A stretch of 64,000 bases of DNA, from NCBI RefSeq assembly GCF_020149765.1, contig NZ_CP083809.1:3844001-3908000 (forward strand), given 5' to 3'. Below the pieces are notes generated by a model. That model did not search any database. It was given only the letters and a program-made list of their open reading frames with translations, and was not told where the DNA came from. The stretch comes from Pantoea agglomerans (GTDB lineage: Bacteria > Pseudomonadota > Gammaproteobacteria > Enterobacterales > Enterobacteriaceae). Below are positions 49,510-59,013 of this stretch, piece after piece. The position numbers and the translations under genes were made by a program. How positions within the stretch are numbered: the first letter of the stretch is position 1; every line of letters starts with the position of its first letter.

Positions 49510-52500
49510 TTATTTGAAATCGGCGTAAGGCGTAAGCGGCTGCGGCGGCATATCGAGATCGCCATCCCAGCCGGCGGCGGAGTAGCGCACATAGAGCAGC
49601 CCGTGGCTCGGGGTATAGTCCTTCGCCTGCTGAATATCCACCCCAGCGCCGATAAACCAGTGCGGCGTGACGCGTCGCTCGATGACGGCCTGTAAAGTAT
49701 AGCCGACACCGCCCCCGCTGCTGCTCGCCGAAGAGGGATTGCTCGCCAGCGTAAAGCCGGGATTAACCGGATAGCGCTGCTGCGCGTCGGTTTTCGAATG
49801 CGACCAGGAGACCGAGCCGCCGAGGTCAAACGACCAGTTCCCGGTGCGCTGCCGCCAGGTGACCGGCACGGAAAAGGAGAGATAGGATTGCGGGCTGTAG
49901 TACCCCCCCTGGCCGAAGGTATAGTCGCTGAGATCCTTCTGGTAATGCCAGAGCATGGTGTTAAGACCCACCGTGGCGCGGCGGTTATCGCTATTGATCA
50001 GCTTGTAGTAATAGCCCGCCATCAGGCGTTCGCGGCTGTTGTCCGCCACGTTCTCGCCGGTGATCTGATGGGCGCTGATATCGGCCCAGACGCCGTGTGC
50101 GCCGCCGCGATCGTAGCTCAGCCCAACGCTGCCGCCGGTCGCCACCACCCCGCCCCAGGTTTTGCCGCCGTTGGCCGCCGGATCGCGCGCGCCCGCATAG
50201 GCGAGCAGCGAGCTGGAGATGGGGCGTCTTGAGGCGGTAAGCGTTACGCCCACCTCTTTCACGTCGGTTTTCCAGCTGACGCCGCCGACCCAGTTGGTTA
50301 CCTCGAAGCCGAGCGGCGTCGTGCCGAGATCCGCTGACCAGACCTCATTGCTCCAGCCGACGCCCAGCGCGGTGCCTTCGTCGCGCTGGCTGGCGTAGCG
50401 GCTGCAGCCGCCTGAGTTGGCGTCGTCGCAGCTGCCGAAGGTCTCGTCAAAGGTGCCGTTGGTGCTAGAGAAGGTGCCCGCCGAGATCTGAACGCGATCG
50501 AGCCGCAGGAAGCCGCGGCCGTCAGCAAGGGGCGTCTCCGCCTGCAGCATGGTGGTATGGGCGCTAAAATCGGAGACGCCGGCGGTGCCCTTGTTGCGCG
50601 AATAGTCCTGCTCCAGCATCAGCGTGGTGTCCTGCTGGCGATAGAGATCGGCGGTGTCGCTGCGGATGCTGCGCTTCAGCCAGTCATCCTGCGGGTTATT
50701 GCGCGTCAGGCGGCTGACATTATCGCCGTCGCCGATGCCGCTGGCGGCCATCGCCTGCCGATAGTCGGCCAGCGCGGCGTCAGGCTGCTGCTGCGCGCGC
50801 TCAAGCCGCGCCGCATCGCGGTAGACCAGTGCTTTGTCCTGCGAGGGTGGCTGCGCCGCGGCGCGCTGCTTCAGGCCCGCGAACTGCGCGGCGGCCTGGG
50901 TGGTGTCGCCCACCGCCTGCCACGCCAGCGCCACGCGGCGATCGGCGTTCAGGCTCGCCTGCGCGGGCGGCAGCGCCTTCAGCGCCGCGCGCGCCTCGCT
51001 GCTGCGCTGCAGCGCCACCAGCGCTTCGATACGCCCGAGCGAGGCATCGCCGTTGGCAGGCTCCCGCTCAAGCACCTGCTGATACATCGCCAGCGCCTGC
51101 TGCGCGTCGCCGCGCGCCAGCGCCCAGTCGGCCAGCGTCAGATCGCGGCGGTTCGAGGCGGGCTGCTGACGCAGCAGTGCGATGGCGTCGCTCTCCTGCC
51201 CTGCCGCGCGCAGCGCCTCAGCGCGCGCAAACAGCTTATTCTGCGTCAGGCGTTCCGCCAGCTCGCGCATATTGCTGCTCCACTGCGCTTCCGGCAGGCG
51301 GCGCAGCGTCGCCAGCGCCGCCTCGTCATTATCGGTGCCGGAGAGATAGAGCGCCGACGCATAAAGCGCGGTCGCATCCCGCGGATGCTGCTGCTGCAGC
51401 GTCGCGATCACAGCATCCGCCTGCTGCGGCGCCCCGCCGTTGCGCAGCGCGCCAGCCAGCCGGTAGCTGAGCCAGACGTCATCCGGCGATAAGGCCTGCG
51501 CCTGGCGATATTTCTCCGCCGCCGCTTGCCAGCGGCTCTGCTGTGCCAGCGCGTCAGCCTCGGCGCGCAGGCTGTCGCTGCGCAGGGCGCGCAGCGTGTC
51601 GGCCAGCGCGCGCTGCTGCGCGGCGGGCAGACCGTTAATAAAGGCCATCGCGCGCGCCGGCGACTGGGTCTGATAGAGCCCCGCCAGGCGACGAACCGCG
51701 GTGGTGTTGCTGGCGTCGAGCTGCAGCGCACGCTGGAAGAGCTGTTCGGCGCCCGGCGCGTTATTGCGCGCCAGCGCCACATCGCCAAGGCCAATCAGGG
51801 CGTAGCTGTCGCTGCTATCCAGCGTCTGCGCCTCGCGATAGAAGCGTTCTGCGCCGTCGATATCGCGCTGCGCCAGCGCTTTGTCACCCTGGTCGATCGC
51901 CAGCCAGTAGCGGTTGGTCTGCAGCAGCGACTGCCACTTGCCCACCTGGGTGCTCTGCTGACCGGCCTGAATCGCGCGCTCCAGCCAGAGAACGGCGGCG
52001 GCGCGGTTGTTGGCGCGCGCCTGCGCCTGGCCCATGGCGCCCATCAGGTCTGCGTCGTTGGGGTTCGCCTTCAGGGCGACGTTCAGCGCCGGGATAGCCT
52101 CGGCTCCGCCGCCCGCGTCCACCAGCCCCAGGCCGCGCATACGCTCGCGATAGGCGGGATCGGCGAGCAGCGCCTGCTGCTTCGCCAGCGCCTCCTGCCC
52201 CTGTTGCTGCGCGTCGCCGTCGGTAAAGATGGTCAGATAGGTTTTCAGCTGCGCCACGCTGCTGTCGCTCACCGGCTGGCTGTTGATCTGCTGCAGCCAG
52301 AGATCTGCCGCGGCGTCGCGACCGGCACTGCTCTTCGCCAGCTGCTTTATCTGCTCGACCGCCTGGGTCGGCTGCTGGCGATCGAACGCCATGCGCGCGA
52401 GCTGCAGCTCGACGCCGATATTGCCGGGATAGCGCTGCTCCAGCTTTTGCAGCTGCTGCCAGGCAGCCTCCTCCTGGCCGGGAATGCGCGCCGCCAGCCG

Positions 52501-52992
52501 CCAGTATTCCAGTGCGGTGTTCGCATCGGGGAAGACGCCGTTAAACAGCGCGTCATAGGCGCTTTTCGCCTCCGCAAGACGGCCGGAGGTGGCGAGCAGG
52601 CGCGCCTGCTGCAGCTTCTGCCGACCCTCAGAGGAGACCAGCGCCATGCCAACGGCCGACTCGCGCGTTGCCGCCGAATCGGGTGCCACCTTTTTCAGCT
52701 GCGTCAGCAGCGTCTGCGCGGCAGCGATATCGCCCTGATGCAGCGCCAGACGCAGACGCGCCGCCAGCACCTGCGGATTATCGGGATCGATCTTCTCCAG
52801 CCGGTAGAGCGCCTGCTGCACCAGATCGTATTTACTGGTCGATTCGCCGGTGCGGACCTGCGTCAGCAGCCACTCCACCGGCGAGACTTCCGGTCTGGCG
52901 TCGGGCGCGGCCAGACCCGGCAGCGCGCCCAGCACGCCGCTCAGCAACAGACTCGCCCGCAGCGCGCTCGATTTATTCATCTTCATCGTCAA
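49510..52992 (-). CDS. bcsC: Cellulose synthase outer membrane protein BcsC
   Basis: An 1160-residue protein (E. coli 1157). A signal peptide ends near LPGLAA, a long TPR superhelix fills most of the periplasmic part, and the last approximately 330 residues form a 16-strand beta-barrel ending YVRYSAAGWDGDLDMPPQPLTPYADFK. It carries cellulose across the periplasm and outer membrane. Several start codons are close together (52992, 52986, 52980); the first overlaps the bcsB stop by 20 bp. In E. coli bcsZ lies between bcsB and bcsC, and here nothing does. The 91-bp gap to pdeK holds no clear terminator. Confidence 0.97.
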   Translation of the reverse strand: MTMKMNKSSALRASLLLSGVLGALPGLAAPDARPEVSPVEWLLTQVRTGESTSKYDLVQQALYRLEKIDPDNPQVLAARLRLALHQGDIAAAQTLLTQLKKVAPDSAATRESAVGMALVSSEGRQKLQQARLLATSGRLAEAKSAYDALFNGVFPDANTALEYWRLAARIPGQEEAAWQQLQKLEQRYPGNIGVELQLARMAFDRQQPTQAVEQIKQLAKSSAGRDAAADLWLQQINSQPVSDSSVAQLKTYLTIFTDGDAQQQGQEALAKQQALLADPAYRERMRGLGLVDAGGGAEAIPALNVALKANPNDADLMGAMGQAQARANNRAAAVLWLERAIQAGQQSTQVGKWQSLLQTNRYWLAIDQGDKALAQRDIDGAERFYREAQTLDSSDSYALIGLGDVALARNNAPGAEQLFQRALQLDASNTTAVRRLAGLYQTQSPARAMAFINGLPAAQQRALADTLRALRSDSLRAEADALAQQSRWQAAAEKYRQAQALSPDDVWLSYRLAGALRNGGAPQQADAVIATLQQQHPRDATALYASALYLSGTDNDEAALATLRRLPEAQWSSNMRELAERLTQNKLFARAEALRAAGQESDAIALLRQQPASNRRDLTLADWALARGDAQQALAMYQQVLEREPANGDASLGRIEALVALQRSSEARAALKALPPAQASLNADRRVALAWQAVGDTTQAAAQFAGLKQRAAAQPPSQDKALVYRDAARLERAQQQPDAALADYRQAMAASGIGDGDNVSRLTRNNPQDDWLKRSIRSDTADLYRQQDTTLMLEQDYSRNKGTAGVSDFSAHTTMLQAETPLADGRGFLRLDRVQISAGTFSSTNGTFDETFGSCDDANSGGCSRYASQRDEGTALGVGWSNEVWSADLGTTPLGFEVTNWVGGVSWKTDVKEVGVTLTASRRPISSSLLAYAGARDPAANGGKTWGGVVATGGSVGLSYDRGGAHGVWADISAHQITGENVADNSRERLMAGYYYKLINSDNRRATVGLNTMLWHYQKDLSDYTFGQGGYYSPQSYLSFSVPVTWRQRTGNWSFDLGGSVSWSHSKTDAQQRYPVNPGFTLASNPSSASSSGGGVGYTLQAVIERRVTPHWFIGAGVDIQQAKDYTPSHGLLYVRYSAAGWDGDLDMPPQPLTPYADFK

Positions 52993-55264
52993 GCAGACGG
53001 CGGCGCGTAATGATGCGCATCAGGCGCCAGGTCATCAGCGCAAACAGCACCACGACAAAGACCGCACAGAGCGCCAGCCAGAACGGATGGGTCGACAGCA
53101 TCGTCCACAGGCGCTCCCACCAGGGGAGATGGCCGACGAAATAGTTGTCGCCGACGCGCAGGCTGTTAACGCCCGACTCGCGGATAATGGCGGCAGAGCC
53201 GAAAATCGCGGCGCGCTTGCCGCTGTCGGTCAGCGCGTCGTTCAGCAGCTGCCAGGCGCGCGGGCTGCCGTCCGACAGCAGCGCCACCACGCTGCGCTGA
53301 TCGTTAAACGGCGACTGGAAGCCGATCACCGTCGCCAGCGGGCCGCGAGAGCCGATGGTGGTGGTGCTTTCTACCGCGCGATCGCCGTCGCTGACGCTGC
53401 CGACATCGGTGGCCGCCTGACGCGTCGGCGAATTTATCCAGCTGGCGGCGGCGTCGACCAGCGCACCGATCCGGCGGTCATCCTGAAGATCTTTCGGGAT
53501 ATCGCCGATCATCAGCAGATCGGCGTCCTGCGACTTCGCCTTGCTCCAGTCATCGCTAAACTGCACCCGCAGCGCCGGATAGCCGGTCTGCGCGCCAATA
53601 TTGCCCAGCGCATTCAGCATCGTGCCGACCTGCTGCGCGTCAGGTTTCGGCTGCACCAGCACCAGCGTTTGCGCCAGATCGGCGTAGCGCGTAAAGGGGA
53701 AACCCGCGCCCGCGAACGCGCGCAGCGAAGGCATCTCGATATAGTGACGGTAGCCGGAGAAATCGACGCTGGAGCTGTCGTCCACCACCACGTGATGGCT
53801 GACCGGCGTAACGTTCTCACAGCGTCCGTCGGCGGTGCCGCTGATAATGGTGTTGGCGTAGTCGAAGTCGAAACGCAGCTGGTTTACCACGCCGAGGCGC
53901 AGCGCCGGGATGGTCAGCTGGCGGTTGTTGTCCTGCAGCCCCTGGATCAGCGGAATGCGCAGCAGCTGCTGGCCGGCGGTATTTTTCGGCGGCAGCGGAT
54001 AATCCTGGATGAACTGGTTGTTCAGGTGTACCGCCAGGCGCGAACCGTCCGCCTGGAACGGCGCGGTATAGCGATAGCTCAGATCCATATCGATGCCGCG
54101 CGCGCGCACCAGGAAGAGATCGGGCGGCAGATTGAGCGTCAGGCCGATGGGATTGGGCTGCATACCGTCGGACTGCAGCTGGTTCTCATACTGCGTCAGC
54201 TCGGCAAAGGTGGTGCGACGGTCGGTTCGCACCCAGTTCGGCGCGTCATAGGCTTTGCGCGGCGCCAGCAGTTTTACGCTGTCGATGGTTGAGATGTCGC
54301 CGCGCAGCAGCAGCTCGCCCTGGGCGATGCCCTGCACCGCCGTGAGCAGATCCTCATCGTTGCGCCCCAGAATCAGCAGCATTTTTTCATAGGGATTGTC
54401 GGGCTGGCTGACGATTTCCACCGTGGGCTTGCTCACCGGCGGCAGATCTTTCAAAAAGTCCGGGCGGGCGTCGTTGGTGGCGAACACCACGGCGTGCTGC
54501 TGCTGCGGCAGCTGGTTGTAGAGCACCGGAAAGTGCTGGCCACGCCACGCGGCTTTGCTGCCGAACCAGGAGGCGAGTATCCCGGCGGCGCGCTGCTGCG
54601 TTACGTCCGGCTGCGCGGCGAAAACAACCGGCAGCGTCAGCGGCCGCTTGTCGCGCGCGTCGAAAAAGGGCTCAGGAAAGTGCGACAGATCGTTTTTCAG
54701 CGGCAGCTTTTGCAGCGTCAAATCGATACCGCTCTCTTTGCCGATATCGAACCAGATGGTGCTGCTGGCCGGATTTTCACAGATGTTGGTGTAGTGGCCC
54801 ACCAGCTCAAAGCGCACGCGGTTGAAGTCGCTGATAAAGCGGGGATCGATCGCCAGCTGGGTCTGGTTCTCTTTGCCGAGCTGGTCCGGCGTAACGGTAA
54901 TCAGGCCGATCAGCTCGTCGTTAAGATAGACCTTGAGCTGCGACAGCGTCGGCAGCAGCGCGGGCGAGGGACGATAGCTGAGATTCAGCAGCGCGCGCGT
55001 GACCACCTCGTCGCTGCGCACGCCGAACTCAATCTGTCCGTCCGGCTGCGTGCCGCTCAGCGTCATGCTGCCCGGCGGCGGTGCCAGACTGGTAAAGTCG
55101 AGCCGGCTGTCGCGCAGCGGCGCGCCGGAATCCTGCGGCGCGACCTGTACTGGCGCCGGCTCGGCGGGATTCGCCGTTACGGCGTCCTGCGCGGCGGCGC
55201 AGCTTAGCGTTGCGGAGCCCAGCAGCAGGGCGGTAAACCAACCGTTTACTCTCGTCATCGTCAT
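52973..55264 (-). CDS. bcsB: Cellulose synthase periplasmic subunit BcsB
   Basis: A 763-residue periplasmic protein (E. coli 779) with a signal peptide (TALLLGSATLSCAAA), alternating carbohydrate-binding and flavodoxin-like domains, and a C-terminal membrane helix (FWLALCAVFVVVLFALMTWRLM) that docks on BcsA. Conserved parts include the N-terminal jelly-roll start (FTSLAPPPGSMTLSGTQPDGQIEFGVRSDEVVTRA), DVTQQRAAGILASWFG and HLPWWERLWTMLSTHPFW. It guides the emerging glucan. bcsA ends 4 bp upstream. Confidence 0.97.
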   Translation of the reverse strand: MTMTRVNGWFTALLLGSATLSCAAAQDAVTANPAEPAPVQVAPQDSGAPLRDSRLDFTSLAPPPGSMTLSGTQPDGQIEFGVRSDEVVTRALLNLSYRPSPALLPTLSQLKVYLNDELIGLITVTPDQLGKENQTQLAIDPRFISDFNRVRFELVGHYTNICENPASSTIWFDIGKESGIDLTLQKLPLKNDLSHFPEPFFDARDKRPLTLPVVFAAQPDVTQQRAAGILASWFGSKAAWRGQHFPVLYNQLPQQQHAVVFATNDARPDFLKDLPPVSKPTVEIVSQPDNPYEKMLLILGRNDEDLLTAVQGIAQGELLLRGDISTIDSVKLLAPRKAYDAPNWVRTDRRTTFAELTQYENQLQSDGMQPNPIGLTLNLPPDLFLVRARGIDMDLSYRYTAPFQADGSRLAVHLNNQFIQDYPLPPKNTAGQQLLRIPLIQGLQDNNRQLTIPALRLGVVNQLRFDFDYANTIISGTADGRCENVTPVSHHVVVDDSSSVDFSGYRHYIEMPSLRAFAGAGFPFTRYADLAQTLVLVQPKPDAQQVGTMLNALGNIGAQTGYPALRVQFSDDWSKAKSQDADLLMIGDIPKDLQDDRRIGALVDAAASWINSPTRQAATDVGSVSDGDRAVESTTTIGSRGPLATVIGFQSPFNDQRSVVALLSDGSPRAWQLLNDALTDSGKRAAIFGSAAIIRESGVNSLRVGDNYFVGHLPWWERLWTMLSTHPFWLALCAVFVVVLFALMTWRLMRIITRRRLLDDEDE

Positions 55265-55268
55265 ATCA

Positions 55269-57891
55269 TCAACTCAATACGTTTTTTGAAGCGGACGTCC
55301 GTCCGATGCCCTGCGGCAACAGCGAGGCCAGCCAGCTCACCCCAGCGGTAAGCAGGTTAAACAACCGACGTAACTGCGGCGGACCATATTCCGCCAGGCG
55401 CAGATAGCCCTTAAAGCCGAGGATCATAATATCGGCGAGGCTCTGCACCGGTTTATCTTCCGGGAAACCGTCCTGCCACAGCGCCCAGGTATCGGCGCGG
55501 GCGAAGGTACACTGGATAAATTCGATATGCTGCTGGGTGGTCAGCTGATGCAGACGAATACCGGCGCGCAGGCCGAAGACGCGCTGCACGCGGCAGGGAA
55601 AGCTGAACTCCTGCTGACCGCGGCGCAGCAGCAGCCAGACTTTTTCATCTTCCTTCAGCGCATTCGCCTCGCGCAGCTCGACGCCCACGCCGCCGTCGGA
55701 GTAGTCGCGCAGCGTGCAGGGCAGCATATGGCCATCTTCGCGCGCGATAGCGGCGGGCATGGCGATCTCCACGCGGTGCGCCTCGCGGATTTGCCGCGCT
55801 TCGACGGAAACCGCCACCGCGCCACCGAGGATCACCATGTTGTAGATCACCCACACCAGGCTCACCCAGACCGTCAGCACCTCATTGGCCGGACCGTAGT
55901 TCATGCGCCAGAACGCCATCCCCACGCCCGCCAGGTTGAGCAGCACCAGGAACATATAGGGTTTGGTGATCACCCAGTCGAGATGGTGCTCCTCGACCAG
56001 ACCGCCTTTCGCCGTCACGTTGAATTTACCTTTGTGCGGGTTGAACAGGGCGACAGTGGTCGGCCGGGCGATATACCAGGCCAGCACGGTTTCATACACC
56101 TCGCTCCAGAAAGAGTGACGCCAGCGCCCCTGAATGCGCGAGTTGGTCAGGCTGGTGTGCAGCATATGCGGCAGCACGTAGATAGCGATGGCGAGCGCGG
56201 GCGCGTAGATGATGTAGGCGTGACAGAGCAGAAACGCCAGCGGCGCCAGCAGGAAGATCAGGCGCGGAATGCCGGAGAGAAAGTGCAGCATGGCGTTGGC
56301 GTAGCAGAGGCGCTGCACCCACTTCAGTCCTTTACCGAACAGCGGGTTATCGAGGCGGAAAATCTGCACCATGCCGCGCGCCCAGCGAATACGCTGGCCG
56401 ATATGCGCCGACAGGCTCTCGGTCGCCAGCCCCGCCGCCTGGGGGATGCGGATATAGGCCGAGGCGTAGCCGAGTCGGTGCAGGCGCAGCGAGGTATGCG
56501 CATCTTCAGTCACGGTTTCTACCGCAATGCCGCCGATCTCATCCAGCGCGCTGCGGCGCAGCACGGCGCAGCACGGCGCAGGAGCCGCAAAAGAAGGTGG
56601 CATCCCAGGTATCGTTGCCGTCCTGCACCAGGCCGTAAAACAGCGAGCCTTCGTTTGGCGTGCGGCGGAAGCGGCCCAGGTTGCGCTCAAAGGGATCGGG
56701 CGAGAAGAAGTGATGCGGCGTCTGCAGCATCGCCAGCTTCGGATCCTTGATAAACCAGCCGATGGTCATCTGCAGAAAGGCGCGCGTCGGCACGTGGTCG
56801 CAGTCGAAAATCGAGACAAACTCGCTGCGGCAGCGCGTTTTCAGCGCGTGGTTGATATTGCCCGCCTTGGCGTGCTCGTGGGTCGGACGCACCACATAGT
56901 TCACGCCGACGCTGGCGGCGAATTCGCGAAACTCCTCGCGGCTACCGTCGTCGAGCAGATAGATATTTAGCCGATCTTTCGGCCAGTCGATGCCCATCGC
57001 CGCGTAAATCGTCGGCTTAACCACGCTGAGCGGCTCGTTATAGGTCGGCACCAGCAGGTCGACGCTCGGCCACTGGTCGAGGGTGGTGGGCATCGAGACC
57101 GGCTGACGGTTAAGCGGCCACAGGGTCTGAAAATAGCCCAGCACCAGCACTACCCAGGCGTAGGTTTCCGCGACGATCAGCAGCAGGCCAAACACCAGGC
57201 TAAGCGGATCGTCCCAGTTCAGCGTCGATGTGTAGCGCCACCACAGATAGCGGCAGGAGACGGTCAGCGACAGCACGATCAGCATCATGGTCGGGAAGCG
57301 GCCCGGCACGCGCCGCACCAGCATCGCCAGGCTCCAGAGCAGCACCACGAAGATAAACTGCGTCAGCAGCCCGAACGGCTGGCTGATGCAGAGCAGCGCC
57401 AGCAGCGAAGCGAACAGCGCCACGCCGATAAAACCGAGGCGACGCGCCAGCGGCGAGAGCCGCTGGAGCCGCTGTTCAAGACGCGCGTCAACGTTGCCGT
57501 TCTGCACGCGGGCGGTCAGGCTGTCGAGCCACTGATAGCTGCGCTGACGCCAGCGGAACAGCGACTGAAAGCCCTTAAAGCGCTGGCGCTCGCTGCGGCC
57601 GCTCTCATCCTGCGGCAGGATAACGATCAGCCACAGCGTCTGGACCAGATAGCGCAGAATATCTAACGGGCGCGGGCGCTCCGGCGAGATATGCGGATAG
57701 AGACGACGGCGATCCTGAATAATGCGCTGCCAGCCCGGCGTCTCAAAACGCAGCAGCGCCCAGCCCAGCGCGCACCAGAACACATTCAGGCCGCTGGCGA
57801 AGCGGGACGCGCCGTGGTCACGCCCCATCGCGTAGCGCAAATGCAGCGCCTGCCAGACCGGCGCGGTCAGCAGCCAGCGCAGCGGGTTCAC
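55269..57891 (-). pseudogene. bcsA: Cellulose synthase catalytic subunit BcsA, frameshifted by a 10-bp tandem duplication
   Basis: The GT2 processive glycosyltransferase that makes beta-1,4-glucan from UDP-glucose. The first part (57891 to 56539, 450 codons) has the membrane helices, the DDGS motif and the DCDH motif, and reads FFCGSCAVLRR before leaving frame at AAPQRAG and stop. The rest (about 56560 to 55269) is intact in another frame: VTEDAHTS, QRIRWARGM (Q-x-x-R-W), and a PilZ domain with REAHR (R-x-x-x-R) and DYSDGGVG that binds c-di-GMP. A perfect 10-bp repeat at 56561-56580 explains the shift; removing one unit restores 870 residues (E. coli 872). As read, neither part is active alone. 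The start overlaps the bcsQ stop. Confidence 0.92.
56561..56580. repeat. 10-bp tandem duplication inside bcsA
   Basis: Two perfect head-to-tail copies of GCACGGCGCA, with seven matching bases of a partial third copy before them (56554-56560). The extra ten bases shift the reading frame by one. Single-unit bcsA sequence is restored by deleting either copy. Confidence 0.93.
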
Positions 57892-58619
57892 GGCTGTTCT
57901 CCAGTAAGATGAAGCAGCAGCCAGCTCGCCAGCGTGGTGATCTCTTCGCTGACCAGCGCATGCGGGCGATACTCCCCTACCGGCTGCTTCATCATCAGCG
58001 CTTCCGCCAGCGCTTCGTCGCGATGGATAAGCAGCGGGATAAGGTTATTCAGCGACGCGACCCACAGCTGATGCAGATCCTGCTGCAGGCGGCTGTTGGC
58101 GTTGAACTGGTTGATAAGAAAGCGCGTATGCGGCGTAAAAGCCTGCTGAAAGAGGCGCAGATGACAGTTGGCGTCGGGCGTCAGCACGCGCACCACGCCG
58201 TCGAGGCGCGCAGAGAGCGCGTCATGCCAGGGCAGCGGATCCGCAGGCAGGTCAAAAATTATCCATTGATAGCGACGCTGCAGGTCCGGCAGCGCATCAA
58301 GCAGCGGCGCGGCGATGTCCGCCTGCTGGCGCAGCAAAGTAAAATCTTTCTGATGGGTCAGCGAGCCATGCGGCAGCAGATCAGGGCCATCGGGATAGCG
58401 CAGCGCGGCCTCCTGCCAGGCATCACCGCCGAGCAGCGCCTGCATCCAGCCTTTTGCCGGTAGCGCGGGCAGATTGAAGTGAGCGCCGAGCTGGCTCGAC
58501 GGGGAACCGTCAATCAGCAGCGCGCGTTCCCCCAGCGCCGTCAGCGCCCAGCCGAGCGCAGCGCTGAGCGAGGTTGCGCCCGTGCCGCCGCGTACGCCTT
58601 GCAGCGCGATCAGCGGCAT
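57888..58619 (-). CDS. bcsQ: Cellulose biosynthesis protein BcsQ (MinD/ParA-like)
   Basis: A 243-residue P-loop protein of the SIMIBI/ParA type. The Walker A region is GVRGGTGATSLSAAL, resembling E. coli BcsQ, with IDGSPSSQL, WIIFDLPADPLPW and NQFN motifs. BcsQ forms a complex with BcsR and BcsE on the inner face of BcsA and localises cellulose synthesis to a cell pole. The C-terminal RDEALAEALMMKQPVGEYRPHALVSEEI matches the E. coli protein. The stop overlaps the bcsA start, and the start shares one base with the bcsR stop. Confidence 0.95.
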   Translation of the reverse strand: MPLIALQGVRGGTGATSLSAALGWALTALGERALLIDGSPSSQLGAHFNLPALPAKGWMQALLGGDAWQEAALRYPDGPDLLPHGSLTHQKDFTLLRQQADIAAPLLDALPDLQRRYQWIIFDLPADPLPWHDALSARLDGVVRVLTPDANCHLRLFQQAFTPHTRFLINQFNANSRLQQDLHQLWVASLNNLIPLLIHRDEALAEALMMKQPVGEYRPHALVSEEITTLASWLLLHLTGEQP

Positions 58620-58816
58620 TAGCGCGACCGTCCTGGCTGTTCAGCCGAGGTTTCAGCTAACAGCGGCCAGCGCGCAACAATGTTCGCCAGCCGCTCTTCG
58701 CGAGCGATGTCGATATAGCGAAAAGCCTGCAGAGAAAAGGCGTCGCGCAAGGCGCTAATATCATCCTGACGCTGGCCGTCAGACGCGACCAGAGTATAAG
58801 CATTTTCATTTTTCAT
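58619..58816 (-). CDS. bcsR: Cellulose biosynthesis protein BcsR
   Basis: A 65-residue protein (E. coli 62) with the family core DDISALRDAFSLQAFRYIDIAREERLANIVARWPLLAE. BcsR pairs with BcsQ and stabilises the BcsE-BcsQ-BcsR cytosolic assembly. The start at 58816 is chosen to match family length; an upstream in-frame start would add eight residues. The 197-bp gap to divergent bcsE should hold both promoters; TATAAT at 58973 is a likely bcsE -10, though without a good -35. Confidence 0.9.
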   Translation of the reverse strand: MKNENAYTLVASDGQRQDDISALRDAFSLQAFRYIDIAREERLANIVARWPLLAETSAEQPGRSR

Positions 58817-58972
58817 TACTTTTCGCCACGGATAAAACAACTTCAGGTAAAAGGCGGTTATATTTACGCAGGCGTTAACTCGACATCGCCTGAATCGGCG
58901 CGATGATAGATCAATGCGAACCCGTCTGTCATAACGTATTTTTAAATTTCTCAGGTTGCATCCTGCCCTGTC

Positions 58973-58978
58973 TATAAT
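58973..58978 (+). promoter_or_regulatory. Possible -10 of bcsEFG promoter
   Basis: TATAAT, 36 bp before the bcsE start codon; no convincing -35 at the usual distance. Confidence 0.4.
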
Positions 58979-59013
58979 AAGCTAGCCTGGACTGAACAAA
59001 TCGCGAATTCAAC

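Noticed and set aside
55269..57891. bcsA as two separate working genes
   Set aside because: The catalytic motifs needed together are divided between the two frames, and the junction is a clean 10-bp duplication inside a conserved stretch.
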